From Alphaproteobacteria bacterium (GTDB taxonomy: Bacteria; Pseudomonadota; Alphaproteobacteria; Puniceispirillales; Puniceispirillaceae), in assembly GCA_022425565.1 (NCBI GenBank), contig JAKMFG010000138.1:1-28189 (forward strand): a DNA stretch of 28,189 nucleotides, given 5' to 3'. The notes beneath the pieces were generated by a model. That model was not told the origin of the DNA. It ran no database searches and worked only from the letters and a program-made list of their open reading frames with translations. The position numbers were made by a program, and so were the translations under genes. This document shows, in pieces, positions 16,138-25,767 of the stretch (positions are counted from its first letter, which is position 1; every line of letters starts with the position of its first letter).

Positions 16138-16240
16138 ATCCGTCTCCTGCGGTTTGGTTGGCGGGCTGGGCCAGGCATCCGCCACAAGTTCAGTCGCGTC
16201 CTCGTTACAGACAGAATAAGTCCTGTGCAAATCATTTCAG

Positions 16241-16828
16241 CTAGAGGTCCATCAACCTTTCCACAGCAAGTGTCATGACATGGCCAAGCGCGATATGCGA
16301 TTCCTGAATATGCATTGTTACCTTGCTTGGAACGGCGAGCAGCACATCGGCATATTCCGCCAGCTGGCCTCCACCCTCGCCCGTCATGGCACAGATCCGG
16401 ATGCCGTTTTCGCGCGCCACCTTGCAAGCCGCTACCACATTTCCAGAGTTGCCGCTCGTCGAAATGGCGACAAGCACATCGCCGGGGCAGCCAAGTGTTT
16501 CCACCTGCCGTGCAAAGACGCCTTCAAACCCGAAATCATTCGCATAGGCGGTCAGGAAGGAGGTGTCCGTGGTCAGCGCCAGCGCCGCCAGCCCTTGGCG
16601 GGGCCGCCGGTGATCAAGCGTGGCGACAAATTCGGCCGCGAGATGCTGTGAGTCGCCGGCCGAGCCACCATTTCCGCAGAACAAGAGCTTGCCGCCGCCA
16701 CCAAGGCTCGCAGCGATCATTTCGGCCGCCTGCATCACCGCCTCGCTGCAGTCCGCGGCGGTCTGCAGTTTCACCTCGGCAGAAGTCGTAAGGAGGGCGT
16801 GAACATCGGAGGAGCTGAAGCCTGACAT
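16241..16828 (-). CDS. gmhA: Sedoheptulose-7-phosphate isomerase
   Basis: First enzyme of heptose synthesis, turning sedoheptulose 7-phosphate into D-glycero-D-manno-heptose 7-phosphate for the LPS inner core; the SIS fold is also shared with DiaA. Signatures are CGNGGSAGDSQHLAAEFV (residues about 50-67) and AISTSGNSGNVVAAC, with the C-terminal HIQESHIALGHVM histidine helix typical of GmhA. With ATG 16828 the length is 195 residues, normal for the family, although its ribosome site is weak; ATG 16894 gives 217 residues and has AGGCGG about 9 bases upstream. Divergent from galU, same strand as ugd. The QESH helix and sugar-nucleotide neighbours favour GmhA over DiaA. Confidence 0.88.
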   Translation of the reverse strand: MSGFSSSDVHALLTTSAEVKLQTAADCSEAVMQAAEMIAASLGGGGKLLFCGNGGSAGDSQHLAAEFVATLDHRRPRQGLAALALTTDTSFLTAYANDFGFEGVFARQVETLGCPGDVLVAISTSGNSGNVVAACKVARENGIRICAMTGEGGGQLAEYADVLLAVPSKVTMHIQESHIALGHVMTLAVERLMDL

Positions 16829-16932
16829 GGTCTTGCATACCAGTTGTGGAAACATGCTGCTGGCTTGACCCGCGATTCGCGGAAAGCTATCCATGGGTAC
16901 CAGCCGCCTCTCGTAATCGCAAGGATGCTCCC

Positions 16933-17787
16933 ATGATCAAGAAGGCCATTTTTCCAGTGGGCGGTCTTGGCACGCGGTTTCTCCCCGCGACAAAGGCAAT
17001 GCCCAAGGAAATGCTGCCTGTCGTCGATAAGCCACTGATCCAGTATGCGGTCGAGGAGGCTGCGGAGGCAGGCGTCGAGGAATTCATCTTCGTCACCGGT
17101 CGCAACAAGACAGCCATCGAAGACCATTTCGACCATTCCTTCGAGCTGGAGGCGACGCTTGGCGCAAAGGGCAAGGACGAGGCGCTGGATCTGGTCAAGG
17201 ACATGCTGCACAACCCCGGATCGGTCTTCTATGTCCGCCAGCAGCAACCGGCAGGGCTCGGTCATGCCGTCTGGTGTGCGCGCCATCTTGTCGGTTCCGA
17301 GCCGGTTGCCGTTCTCCTCGCCGATGACCTGATCCTCGGGGCCAGTTGTGTGAAGGAAATGGTCGACTCCTATAAAGGCGGCAACATGGTTGCTGTAATG
17401 GACGTGCCCCACCAGCAGACAGGCTCGTACGGGATCGTCAAGCCGGGCACCGATGACGGCCGAATCGTGCAGGTCGAGGGTCTCGTCGAAAAGCCGGACC
17501 CTTCATCTGCGCCGTCCAACATCGCCGTTGTCGGCCGCTATATCATAACGCCAGAGGTATTCGAGACACTGGCGGCACAGGAGCGTGGTGCGGGAGGCGA
17601 GATTCAGTTGACCGACGCCCTCGCCAAGCAGATTGGCAAGGCACCCTTTACCGGCGTCCGGTTTTCCGGTGAACGGTTCGACTGTGGCTCCAAGCTTGGC
17701 TTCCTGCAGGCGAATGTCGCCTTTGGCCTGAACAATGACCAAATGCGGGACGAGCTTCACGACTGGCTTGGCGAGCGGCTGGGATGA
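16933..17787 (+). CDS. galU: UTP-glucose-1-phosphate uridylyltransferase
   Basis: Makes UDP-glucose from UTP and glucose 1-phosphate. The 284-residue protein opens with the nucleotidyltransferase motif GGLGTRFLPATKAMPKEML, followed by LIQYAVEEA, QQQPAGLGHAVWCA, LADDLILG (metal-binding Asp), and VEKPDPSSAPSN. ATG 16933 has AAGGA 8 bases upstream and gives the family N-terminus; the upstream open frame from 16846 is not conserved. Its stop overlaps the next start by four bases (ATGA), so the uridylyltransferase and the hexose-phosphate mutase are translated together, forming a hexose-6-P to UDP-glucose module that feeds Ugd. Confidence 0.97.
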   Translation: MIKKAIFPVGGLGTRFLPATKAMPKEMLPVVDKPLIQYAVEEAAEAGVEEFIFVTGRNKTAIEDHFDHSFELEATLGAKGKDEALDLVKDMLHNPGSVFYVRQQQPAGLGHAVWCARHLVGSEPVAVLLADDLILGASCVKEMVDSYKGGNMVAVMDVPHQQTGSYGIVKPGTDDGRIVQVEGLVEKPDPSSAPSNIAVVGRYIITPEVFETLAAQERGAGGEIQLTDALAKQIGKAPFTGVRFSGERFDCGSKLGFLQANVAFGLNNDQMRDELHDWLGERLG

Positions 17788-19169
17788 GCGCTCATCGCTT
17801 CCACCCGACAATATTGCGGGCCTATGACATCCGCGGGATATTCGAAGACACGCTGACCACCGATGACGCCTTTGCCATCGGCCTGTCCTTCATCGGCATC
17901 CAGACGCAGCGCGGCCTTGGCAATGAGGTGGCTGTCGGGCGGGATGGCAGGCTGTCTTCACCAGTACTTGCCGCTGCACTGATTGACGGGCTTGTTGCAG
18001 GTGGTGCGCAGGTATCTGATATTGGCTGCGGTCCAACCCCCATGCTGTATTTCGCTGCACACGAACTTGCCAGCGGCGGCGCCATTCAGGTAACCGGAAG
18101 CCACAATCCGCCAACGCATAACGGCTTCAAGATGGTGATGGGCGGCCTGTCTTTCTTCGGCGCCGATATCGAGGAGCTTGGCCGTGTCAGCGCCGCCGGA
18201 CCTGATCGCAACGATGACGGAGGCGTCATAACACGGGACATTGAAGAGGCCTATGTCGACCGGCTCGCCGCCGGCGCCGTCGCAACGGGCCTGTCGGTCA
18301 TCTGGGATTGCGGCAACGGGGCCAGCGGACCAGCCACCGAAAAGCTGGTGGCGCATCTTGATGGCACACATAAGGTACTGTTCCCTGAAATTGACGGAAC
18401 CTTTCCAAACCACCATCCGAACCCGGTCGACCCGGAAACGCTCGAGCTGTTGCGGGCAGAAGTTGCCGCGGCAGGCGCCGATCTCGGCATCGGTTTTGAC
18501 GGTGACGGCGACAGGATCGGCATCATCGATGGCAAGGGCCGGCAGGTGCCGGGCGACCTGCTGACTGCATTTCTGGCAAAGGATGTCTCCGCACGACATC
18601 CGGGCGCGCCGATCCTGCTGGATGTGAAATCCTCAGAAGCGGCGTTACGGCTCGTCGAGAGTGCCGGCGCCGACGCGCAGATCTGGAAGACAGGCCACAG
18701 CCATATGAAGAAGCGGATGAAGGAGCTCGAGGCCCCTCTCGCCGGAGAGATGTCGGGCCATATCTTCATCGCCGATAATTATCTGGGGTTTGATGACGCC
18801 ATCTATGCCGCCGCCCGCGTCATCACGCAGATGGTAAAGGGCGGCCAGTCGATCACCGAATTCATGGATTCGCTTCCCGAACAGCATGCCACGCCCGAGC
18901 TGCGCATAGACTGCCCCGACACGGTGAAGTTCGATGCGATGGAAAAAATCCGGGCGCATGTGCTGTCCGGACATGACGCAAAGGATGTGAACAGCATCGA
19001 TGGAGTGCGGGTGCGATCGGGTGACGGCTGGTGGCTGATCCGTGCCTCCAACACCGAGGCGGCGCTTGTCGCTCGTGCCGAAGCTGCTGGCCGCGCGGCA
19101 CTCGACAGGCTTCTCGGCGACATTGAAACCACACTCGCCGCCGCCGGCCTCGACTGGAAACGTCCCTGA
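17784..19169 (+). CDS. Phosphomannomutase/phosphoglucomutase
   Basis: Alpha-D-phosphohexomutase of 461 residues that interconverts hexose 6-phosphate and hexose 1-phosphate. Four-domain motifs in order: ILRAYDIRGIF at the N-terminus, the phosphoserine loop VTGSHNPPTHNGFKM (about residues 96-110), the magnesium loop GFDGDGDRIGIID (about 238-250), the sugar-specificity loop GEMSGHIF (about 322-329) and the phosphate-binding RASNTEAALVARAEA near the C-terminus. GEMSGH is the form found in dual PMM/PGM enzymes such as AlgC. Overlap with galU (ATGA) suggests glucose 1-phosphate is at least one product, while mannose 1-phosphate is also likely. Dual activity is an inference, so I do not choose between manB, algC and pgm. 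Confidence 0.93.
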   Translation: MSAHRFHPTILRAYDIRGIFEDTLTTDDAFAIGLSFIGIQTQRGLGNEVAVGRDGRLSSPVLAAALIDGLVAGGAQVSDIGCGPTPMLYFAAHELASGGAIQVTGSHNPPTHNGFKMVMGGLSFFGADIEELGRVSAAGPDRNDDGGVITRDIEEAYVDRLAAGAVATGLSVIWDCGNGASGPATEKLVAHLDGTHKVLFPEIDGTFPNHHPNPVDPETLELLRAEVAAAGADLGIGFDGDGDRIGIIDGKGRQVPGDLLTAFLAKDVSARHPGAPILLDVKSSEAALRLVESAGADAQIWKTGHSHMKKRMKELEAPLAGEMSGHIFIADNYLGFDDAIYAAARVITQMVKGGQSITEFMDSLPEQHATPELRIDCPDTVKFDAMEKIRAHVLSGHDAKDVNSIDGVRVRSGDGWWLIRASNTEAALVARAEAAGRAALDRLLGDIETTLAAAGLDWKRP

Positions 19170-19227
19170 TTTCATGGTCCGTGCAGAGCCTTTAGGGCAG
19201 GGCACTTGCGCAATCTGCCGTTGACGG

Positions 19228-19256
19228 TTGGCAAGCCGGTGCGCAGGGCTTATGTT
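19228..19256 (+). promoter_or_regulatory. Promoter of malate synthase G gene
   Basis: TTGGCA (19228-19233), a 17-base spacer and TATGTT (19251-19256), start site near 19263, leaving about 42 bases of leader with GGAG 7 bases before the ATG at 19305. Spacing is ideal and five of six -35 bases match. Confidence 0.5.
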
Positions 19257-19261
19257 CTGCT

Positions 19262-19282
19262 CGGATCCCGGTCGCGGGACCG
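19262..19282 (+). promoter_or_regulatory. Hairpin/inverted repeat at the malate synthase transcript start
   Basis: CGG-A-TCCCG-gtcg-CGGGA-CCG: eight base pairs with one bulged A and a four-base loop, beginning within one or two bases of the predicted transcription start and ending before the ribosome site. It could be an operator for a repressor or a 5' structure that stabilises the mRNA. Confidence 0.45.
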
Positions 19283-19304
19283 TGCCTGACCTTTGGAGAC
19301 ATCA

Positions 19305-21464
19305 ATGACTGAATTTGTTGCGCGTGGCGATCTGTCGGTTGCTGCCGAACTCGCTGCCTTTGTCGAAACCGACCTTCTTGCCGGATCGGGCGTTGCGCCT
19401 GATGCATTCTGGAATGGTTTTGATTCGGCTGTTCATCGCCTTGCACCGCGCAACCGCGAGCTTCTGGCTGTGCGCGCGACCATGCAGTCACAGATCGATG
19501 CCTGGCTGACCGAAAACGCCGCTGCGGGAATCGATAGCGCAGCCTATACAGCGTTCCTTGGCGAGATCGGTTATCTTGTCGAAGAAGGCGATGATTTCTC
19601 GGTGGAGACAAGCAAGGTCGATCCGGAGATCGCCAGCATTGCCGGGCCACAGCTTGTCGTTCCGATCACCAATGCGCGTTACGCACTGAACGCTGCAAAT
19701 GCGCGTTTCGGCAGCCTGTATGATGCCTTTTACGGAACCGACGCCATTCCAGCCGAAGAGGTGCAGGTGTCCGGTTATGACCCGGTGCGCGGCGGCAAGG
19801 TGATCGCACGGGTCCGCGCCTTCCTTGATGAGGCGCTTCCACTCGACAACGGCAGCTGGACCGACGTAACCGGACTGTCGGTATCGAACGGTGCCCTCCT
19901 GGCACAGCTTGGTGATGCGGCCGGCACGCTGGCAAACGCCGCCGGATTTGCCGGCCATATCGGCGATGCGAGCGCCCCGCAGACCGTGGTACTGAAGAAC
20001 AATGGCCTGCATGTCCTGATCAAGATCGACCGTGAGGGCGTGATCGGACGTGAAGACGCCGCTGGCATTAATGATGTGGTCGCTGAATCGGCCATGTCCA
20101 GCATCATGGATTGCGAAGACTCCGTCGCCTGTGTCGATGCCGAGGACAAGGTCCAGGCCTATCGCAACTGGCGTGGCCTGATGGACGGCACGCTCGAAGA
20201 AAGTTTCGAGAAGGGTGGACGCACCGTTACCCGCAAGCTTGCCGACGACATCTCCTTTACCGCCGCCGACGGCAGCGCTGCAAGCCTGAAGGCGCGTGCG
20301 CTGATGCTGGTCCGCAATGTCGGGCACCTGATGACCAACCCGGCCATCCACCTTTCCGATGGCAGCGAGATTCCCGAAGGAATCATGGATGCCTTCATGA
20401 CAGTCGCCGCGGCACTTCCCGATCTGCGCGACGGGCGCAACTCCGCCGCCGGCTCCGTCTATATCGTGAAGCCAAAAATGCATGGTCCCACAGAAGTCGC
20501 CTTCGCCGTCGAAATTTTCGCTGCCGTGGAAGACCTTCTCGGCCTCGAGGCGAACACCATCAAGATCGGCATCATGGATGAGGAACGCCGTACCACGGTG
20601 AACCTCAAGGAATGTATCCGTGCCGCCAAATCGCGTGTCGTCTTCATCAACACCGGATTCCTCGACAGGACCGGTGACGAGATACATACCTCGATGGAAG
20701 CCGGGCCGATGATCCGCAAGGCCGACATGAAAGGTGCCACATGGATCGGGGCCTATGAGGACTGGAATGTCGATGTCGGACTGGCCTGCGGACTGGCCGG
20801 AAAGGCGCAGATCGGCAAAGGCATGTGGGCCATGCCGGACCGCATGGCAGACATGCTGGAGCAGAAAATCGGCCATCCGATGGCCGGCGCGAACTGCGCC
20901 TGGGTGCCCTCGCCGACAGCCGCGACGCTGCATGCCCTGCATTATCACAAGGTCGATGTCGCCGCGCGCCAGACAGAAATCGCCGGACGCATCGGGGCCA
21001 GCCGCGACGACATCCTGTCGGTTCCGGTGGCCGTGCGCCCGAACTGGTCAGAAGATGATATCAGGGCTGAACTTCGCAACAACGCGCAGGGCATCCTCGG
21101 CTATGTCGTCCGCTGGGTGGACCAGGGCGTCGGCTGCTCCAAGGTTCCGGACATCCATGATGTCGGACTGATGGAAGACCGCGCCACATTGCGGATTTCG
21201 TCACAGCACATCGCCAACTGGCTTCAGCACGGCGTCTGCTCCGAATCCCTTGTCCAAGAGGTGATGGAAGAAATGGCAGCCGTCGTCGACCGCCAGAACG
21301 AGAGCGATGCCGCCTACAGCCCCATGGCACCCGATTTCGCGGGCTCGGTCGCTTTCCAGGCCGCCTGCGATCTGGTGTTCCGCGGCCGCGAGCAACCCTC
21401 CGGCTACACAGAACCGGTGCTTCACGCGCGCAGGCTGGAAAAGAAGGCGCAGGATGCCGTTTAA
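19305..21464 (+). CDS. glcB: Malate synthase G
   Basis: Condenses glyoxylate with acetyl-CoA to malate, allowing growth on glycolate, glyoxylate or two-carbon sources. The 719 residues match the single-chain G isoform (723 in E. coli). Landmarks are [18 protein letters not shown], the [18 protein letters not shown] block, [45 protein letters not shown], and [18 protein letters not shown] that carries the catalytic aspartate at about residue 623. ATG 19305 follows GGAG; a TTG at 19293 is less likely. No isocitrate lyase is present in the window, so the source of glyoxylate is not shown. The apt start codon lies inside its last codons. Confidence 0.97.
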   Translation: MTEFVARGDLSVAAELAAFVETDLLAGSGVAPDAFWNGFDSAVHRLAPRNRELLAVRATMQSQIDAWLTENAAAGIDSAAYTAFLGEIGYLVEEGDDFSVETSKVDPEIASIAGPQLVVPITNARYALNAANARFGSLYDAFYGTDAIPAEEVQVSGYDPVRGGKVIARVRAFLDEALPLDNGSWTDVTGLSVSNGALLAQLGDAAGTLANAAGFAGHIGDASAPQTVVLKNNGLHVLIKIDREGVIGREDAAGINDVVAESAMSSIMDCEDSVACVDAEDKVQAYRNWRGLMDGTLEESFEKGGRTVTRKLADDISFTAADGSAASLKARALMLVRNVGHLMTNPAIHLSDGSEIPEGIMDAFMTVAAALPDLRDGRNSAAGSVYIVKPKMHGPTEVAFAVEIFAAVEDLLGLEANTIKIGIMDEERRTTVNLKECIRAAKSRVVFINTGFLDRTGDEIHTSMEAGPMIRKADMKGATWIGAYEDWNVDVGLACGLAGKAQIGKGMWAMPDRMADMLEQKIGHPMAGANCAWVPSPTAATLHALHYHKVDVAARQTEIAGRIGASRDDILSVPVAVRPNWSEDDIRAELRNNAQGILGYVVRWVDQGVGCSKVPDIHDVGLMEDRATLRISSQHIANWLQHGVCSESLVQEVMEEMAAVVDRQNESDAAYSPMAPDFAGSVAFQAACDLVFRGREQPSGYTEPVLHARRLEKKAQDAV

Positions 21465-21975
21465 CGCTGATCCCTATATCTCGAAGACACCGGGCTTTCC
21501 AAAAGAAGGCATCACCTTCTACGACATCAGCCCGATCCTCGAGGACAGCGCCGTGGTCAGGCAGGCAATGGGTGCGCTTGCCGACCTCACCCGCCCGATG
21601 CAGCCTGACATCATTGCCGGCGTCGATGCACGGGGATTCCTGTTCGCGCTGCCACTGGCACTCGAGCTCGAGTGCGGCATGGTGATGGTGCGCAAGGCCG
21701 GCAAGCTTCCCGGCGAACTATTCGAACAGTCCTATGCTCTGGAATATGGCGAGGCACGGCTGTCAATTCAGGCAAGCCGGCAACTTCGCGGCAAGCGCGT
21801 TGTGCTGTGCGACGACCTGCTGGCGACCGGGGGAACGCTCGAGGCCTCTGCAAGGCTTGTCGAGCAATGCGGCGGCATCCTCGCCGGTGCCGTCTGTGTG
21901 ATCGAACTGACCGGCCTTAACGGGCGGGCGCGGCTTGACTGTCCGGTAGCGGCACTGCAAACCTACGAATTCTGA
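21454..21975 (+). CDS. apt: Adenine phosphoribosyltransferase
   Basis: Salvages adenine with PRPP to AMP in the cytoplasm. The 173-residue protein has the family N-terminus [43 protein letters not shown] and the PRPP-binding motif [16 protein letters not shown] (about residues 119-134). ATG 21454 lies within the end of glcB, overlapping by 11 bases, which suggests translational coupling; a longer frame upstream from 21307 lies wholly inside glcB and is not conserved. Pairing with malate synthase is not a usual operon partner for apt. It is followed 46 bases later by a transporter gene on the same strand. Confidence 0.96.
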   Translation: MPFNADPYISKTPGFPKEGITFYDISPILEDSAVVRQAMGALADLTRPMQPDIIAGVDARGFLFALPLALELECGMVMVRKAGKLPGELFEQSYALEYGEARLSIQASRQLRGKRVVLCDDLLATGGTLEASARLVEQCGGILAGAVCVIELTGLNGRARLDCPVAALQTYEF

Positions 21976-22021
21976 ATGCCGCACCGGCACCCGGCTGCGC
22001 GGCAAAACGCGGAGCCTGCCG

Positions 22022-23239
22022 ATGCGAATGACCCGTCCGCTGCTGTCATGGTCGCTCTATGACTGGGCAAGCTCGCCCGTCCCGACACTTCATACCACTT
22101 TCATCTTCTCGGTCTTTTTCACCACCGCGGTGATGCCCGATGGCGGCACCGCCGCCTGGGCTTGGATGACATCTGCCAGCGCGTTAATGGTCGCCATCAC
22201 CGCCCCGGTTCTCGGCCGATTGGCCGACGGTCGCGGCGCGGCAAAACGCTTCCTTCTCTATGCCACCATTATTGGTGCCGCGACGACAGCTGGGCTCTGG
22301 TTTGTCGAGCCTGATCCGGCTTTCGCCATGCTGGCACTGACCCTCTCGGCCGTCTCGATCCTCGCCATGGAACTCAGCTTCGTCTTCTACAACGCGATGC
22401 TGCCAGCGGTGGCAGGCCCGCGCGAATATGGACGCGCCTCGGGACTGGCCTGGGGGATCGGCTATGTCGGAGCGATATTTGCTCTGGTTCTTGTTCTGAT
22501 GCTTTTCGTCATGCCCGAGGAACCGGTGCTTGGCATCGGCCGCGAGGGCGCAGCGCATATTCGCGTGACCATGATCTTCGCCGCCCTGTGGCTATGTCTG
22601 TTCGCCGCCCCGCTGTTCCTGTTCGTGAAGTCACCCGCCCCGGTGCCAGATCCGGCCCCGCTCGGTGCACAGATTCGCAGCAGCCTGAAGACCGCCATGG
22701 CCATTCCGGGCATGACCCGCTTTCTGCTGGCACGGATGCTGTTTGCCGACGGGCTGGTAACCCTGTTCGCTTTTGGCGGCATTTATGCGGCGACGGTATT
22801 CGGTTTTTCGCAGACTAAAGTCCTCGTCTTCGGAATCATCCTGAACATTACCGCCGGAATTGGTGCCGGGATCGGCGGGTTCGCTGATGACAGGGTGGGC
22901 TCATTGCGGGTGATGCGTATCTGCCTGATCGCCCTGGCCGGGCTTGGGGCGATGGCAATTCTGGCGCCGGCAGAATGGCTGTTCTGGGCTGCGGGTGCCT
23001 GTCTTGGAATTTTTATCGGACCGTTGCAGTCATCGGCACGCACCTGGGTGGCGCGCAAGGCACCACCGGAGCAGCGCGCCAGCCTGTTCGGGTTGATGAT
23101 GTTTTCCGGCAAGGCGACAAGTTTCGTCGGCCCGCTTATCTACGGCATTCTGATAACCGCAACAGGCAATGAGCGCGCCGGAATGGCCGTCGTCATTGCG
23201 TTGCTGCTGGCAAGTTTGCTGGTGCTGCCGCGCCGCTAG
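22022..23239 (+). CDS. MFS transporter, UMF1 (Atg22-like) family
   Basis: Inner-membrane major facilitator protein of 405 residues with about 12 hydrophobic segments. The opening SWSLYDWASSPVPTLHTTFIF is the hallmark of the UMF1 family, whose fungal member Atg22 exports amino acids from the vacuole. The first half includes GRLADGRGAAKRFL (the MFS loop 2-3 motif) and the C-terminal half has GGFADDRVG and ARKAPPEQRASLFGLMMFSGKATSFVGPL. GGAG lies about 8 bases before ATG 22022; a second ATG is two codons in. Bacterial substrates of this family are not established. It follows apt closely, so a purine or amino-acid substrate is thinkable but unproven. Its stop is four bases from the convergent ccrM stop. 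Confidence 0.85.
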   Translation: MRMTRPLLSWSLYDWASSPVPTLHTTFIFSVFFTTAVMPDGGTAAWAWMTSASALMVAITAPVLGRLADGRGAAKRFLLYATIIGAATTAGLWFVEPDPAFAMLALTLSAVSILAMELSFVFYNAMLPAVAGPREYGRASGLAWGIGYVGAIFALVLVLMLFVMPEEPVLGIGREGAAHIRVTMIFAALWLCLFAAPLFLFVKSPAPVPDPAPLGAQIRSSLKTAMAIPGMTRFLLARMLFADGLVTLFAFGGIYAATVFGFSQTKVLVFGIILNITAGIGAGIGGFADDRVGSLRVMRICLIALAGLGAMAILAPAEWLFWAAGACLGIFIGPLQSSARTWVARKAPPEQRASLFGLMMFSGKATSFVGPLIYGILITATGNERAGMAVVIALLLASLLVLPRR

Positions 23240-23243
23240 CGCG

Positions 23244-24392
<1,149 letters not shown>

Positions 24393-24431
24393 TCAACCGC
24401 TCGGCAGATACAGTCATGACACTCACAACAT

Positions 24432-24509
24432 CTTGTATAAAGCGGCCAGAAAAGCTGATTATCTTGTAGGGTATATGGTGCAAGTTCCGTGCCTTTTCTG
24501 GCACTTGTA
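24432..24509 (-). promoter_or_regulatory. Three TACAAG direct repeats upstream of ccrM
   Basis: On the minus strand TACAAG occurs at 24509-24504, 24468-24463 and 24437-24432, all in the same orientation. The last two are extended to TACAAGAT. Spacings are 41 and 31 bases, close to four and three helical turns, so all would lie on one face of the DNA. They sit 70-140 bases before the ccrM start, where a regulator would be expected. No strong sigma70 hexamer pair is evident in this gap. A 5-bp hairpin (24489-24504) overlaps the distal copy. Confidence 0.4.
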
Positions 24510-24518
24510 TGGAATTTG

Positions 24519-25175
24519 TTAACCTTTGGTGGAAGGTGTGTCGGCCCCGTCACACAGAAGCCGCCGGATAGGCGCAAAGCTCCTGCGGTGGTGCCGCGTG
24601 ACGCCAAGCCGGTCCAGCGCCTCACGATGGGCGGCGGTGCCATAACCCATATTGCGCTCCCAGCCATAACCGGGATTGTCACCCGCAAGGCCCTGCATGA
24701 TCCGGTCTCGCTCATGCTTGGCGATGACCGAGGCGGCGGCGATGCTTAGGCTGCGCGAATCCCCTTTCACCACCGTCTGGGCGGGGCGCGACAAGGGCGG
24801 CATCTGGTTGCCGTCGATAAGGATCTGGGCTGCCTCACCGATGCCGGCCTCGGCAAGGCGCTTGGCAAGCAGTTCAGCCGCCTTGGCCATGCCGGCAAGC
24901 GTCGCCTTCAGAATGCCGACGCGGTCGATCACCTCGACCGGTGCCGACAGCACCACATGATGATGTGGCAGCTGCGTCAGGATGCCATGGAAGGCGGCGC
25001 GGTTTGCTGCTGTCATTTTCTTGGAGTCATCAAGTCCTGGCGGGAATCCAGACACGGCGTCCTGATCAAGCCAGGCGGCGGCGATGGTGACCGGCCCGGC
25101 CCAAGGGCCGCGACCCGCCTCGTCGACGCCGATCACCGGACCGTCAAAGCCTGATTCGATAGACAGGTCGGGCAT
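24519..25175 (-). CDS. rnhB: Ribonuclease HII
   Basis: Removes RNA from RNA-DNA hybrids and single ribonucleotides from DNA. The 218-residue product shows the catalytic DE in GVDEAGRGPWAGPV (about residues 15-28), LDDSKKM, the aspartate in ILIDGNQ, and the block KGDSRSLSIAAASVIAKHERD, followed by GYGWERNMGYGTAAHREAL. ATG 25175 overlaps the moaB stop by one base (TGATG); the frame continues upstream inside moaB without conserved residues. Neighbours moaB before and ccrM after match the order common in alphaproteobacteria. Confidence 0.96.
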   Translation of the reverse strand: MPDLSIESGFDGPVIGVDEAGRGPWAGPVTIAAAWLDQDAVSGFPPGLDDSKKMTAANRAAFHGILTQLPHHHVVLSAPVEVIDRVGILKATLAGMAKAAELLAKRLAEAGIGEAAQILIDGNQMPPLSRPAQTVVKGDSRSLSIAAASVIAKHERDRIMQGLAGDNPGYGWERNMGYGTAAHREALDRLGVTRHHRRSFAPIRRLLCDGADTPSTKG

Positions 25176-25738
25176 CACCCGGTACGGCGGGTCGTCGCGG
25201 ATTCGTTCAGGCGCGGCATGATCTCGACGAAGTTGCATGGCCGGTGACGGATGTCGAGCTGGTAGCGCAGGATATCGTCCCATCCGTCCTTGCAGGCGGA
25301 TGTCGATCCGGGAAGCGCGAACAGATAGGTCCCGCCGGCAACCCCGGCAAGCGCACGCGACTGGACCGTCGAAGTGCCGATCTTCTCGAAGGACAGCATC
25401 CTGAACAGCTCGCCAAACCCCGGAATATCCTTTTCGACGATGGCCGCAAAGGCTTCCGGCGTGCTGTCGCGGCCGGTCAGGCCCGTGCCGCCGGTCGTCA
25501 CCACGACATCGACCTGCGGGCTCTCGATCCAGTCTTTCAGCTTGGCGATGATGCGCGGCACGTCATCGGTAATGATGGCGCGATCGGCCAGCAGATGGCC
25601 GTCCTCCTCGATCCGGGAGACAAGCAGCGAGCCTGACTTGTCATCAGCCTCGGTACGCGTGTCGGATACAGTCATCACGGCAATATTCACTGGCTGGAAT
25701 GTAACACTCATGTCGAGGCGGTCGGCGTTGCGGGGCAT
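25175..25738 (-). CDS. moaB: Molybdenum cofactor biosynthesis protein MoaB
   Basis: MoaB/MogA-fold protein that adenylylates molybdopterin before molybdenum insertion; in some bacteria MoaB has lost this role. The 187 residues have NIAVMTVSDTRTEADDKSG at the N-terminus, the nucleotide-binding VVTTGGTGLTGRDSTPEA with the conserved aspartate (about residues 80-97), LFRMLSFEKIGTSTVQSRALAG and LFALPGSTSACKDGW. ATG 25738 has a near-perfect GGGAGG 5 bases upstream. Overlaps rnhB by one base, so the two are coupled. No other molybdopterin gene is in the window. Confidence 0.95.
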   Translation of the reverse strand: MPRNADRLDMSVTFQPVNIAVMTVSDTRTEADDKSGSLLVSRIEEDGHLLADRAIITDDVPRIIAKLKDWIESPQVDVVVTTGGTGLTGRDSTPEAFAAIVEKDIPGFGELFRMLSFEKIGTSTVQSRALAGVAGGTYLFALPGSTSACKDGWDDILRYQLDIRHRPCNFVEIMPRLNESATTRRTG

Positions 25739-25767
25739 GTCTTCCTCCCGATTGGAGTTTCGCAGGG

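Noticed and set aside
16138..16240. TTGCAC and TAACGA pair upstream of ugd considered as a promoter
   Set aside because: Spacing is 17 bases but both hexamers match consensus poorly; ugd may instead be read from the gmhA promoter.
19170..19304. Malate synthase leader considered as a riboswitch
   Set aside because: The leader after the predicted start is only about 42 bases and holds a single hairpin; no known riboswitch core is visible.
19488..20948. 486-codon minus-strand frame opposite malate synthase
   Set aside because: Antisense to the malate synthase catalytic core; its length reflects GC-rich codon bias.
24489..24504. Hairpin GTGCC-TTTTCT-GGCAC considered as the rnhB terminator
   Set aside because: Only five base pairs and no T-run follows on the minus strand.
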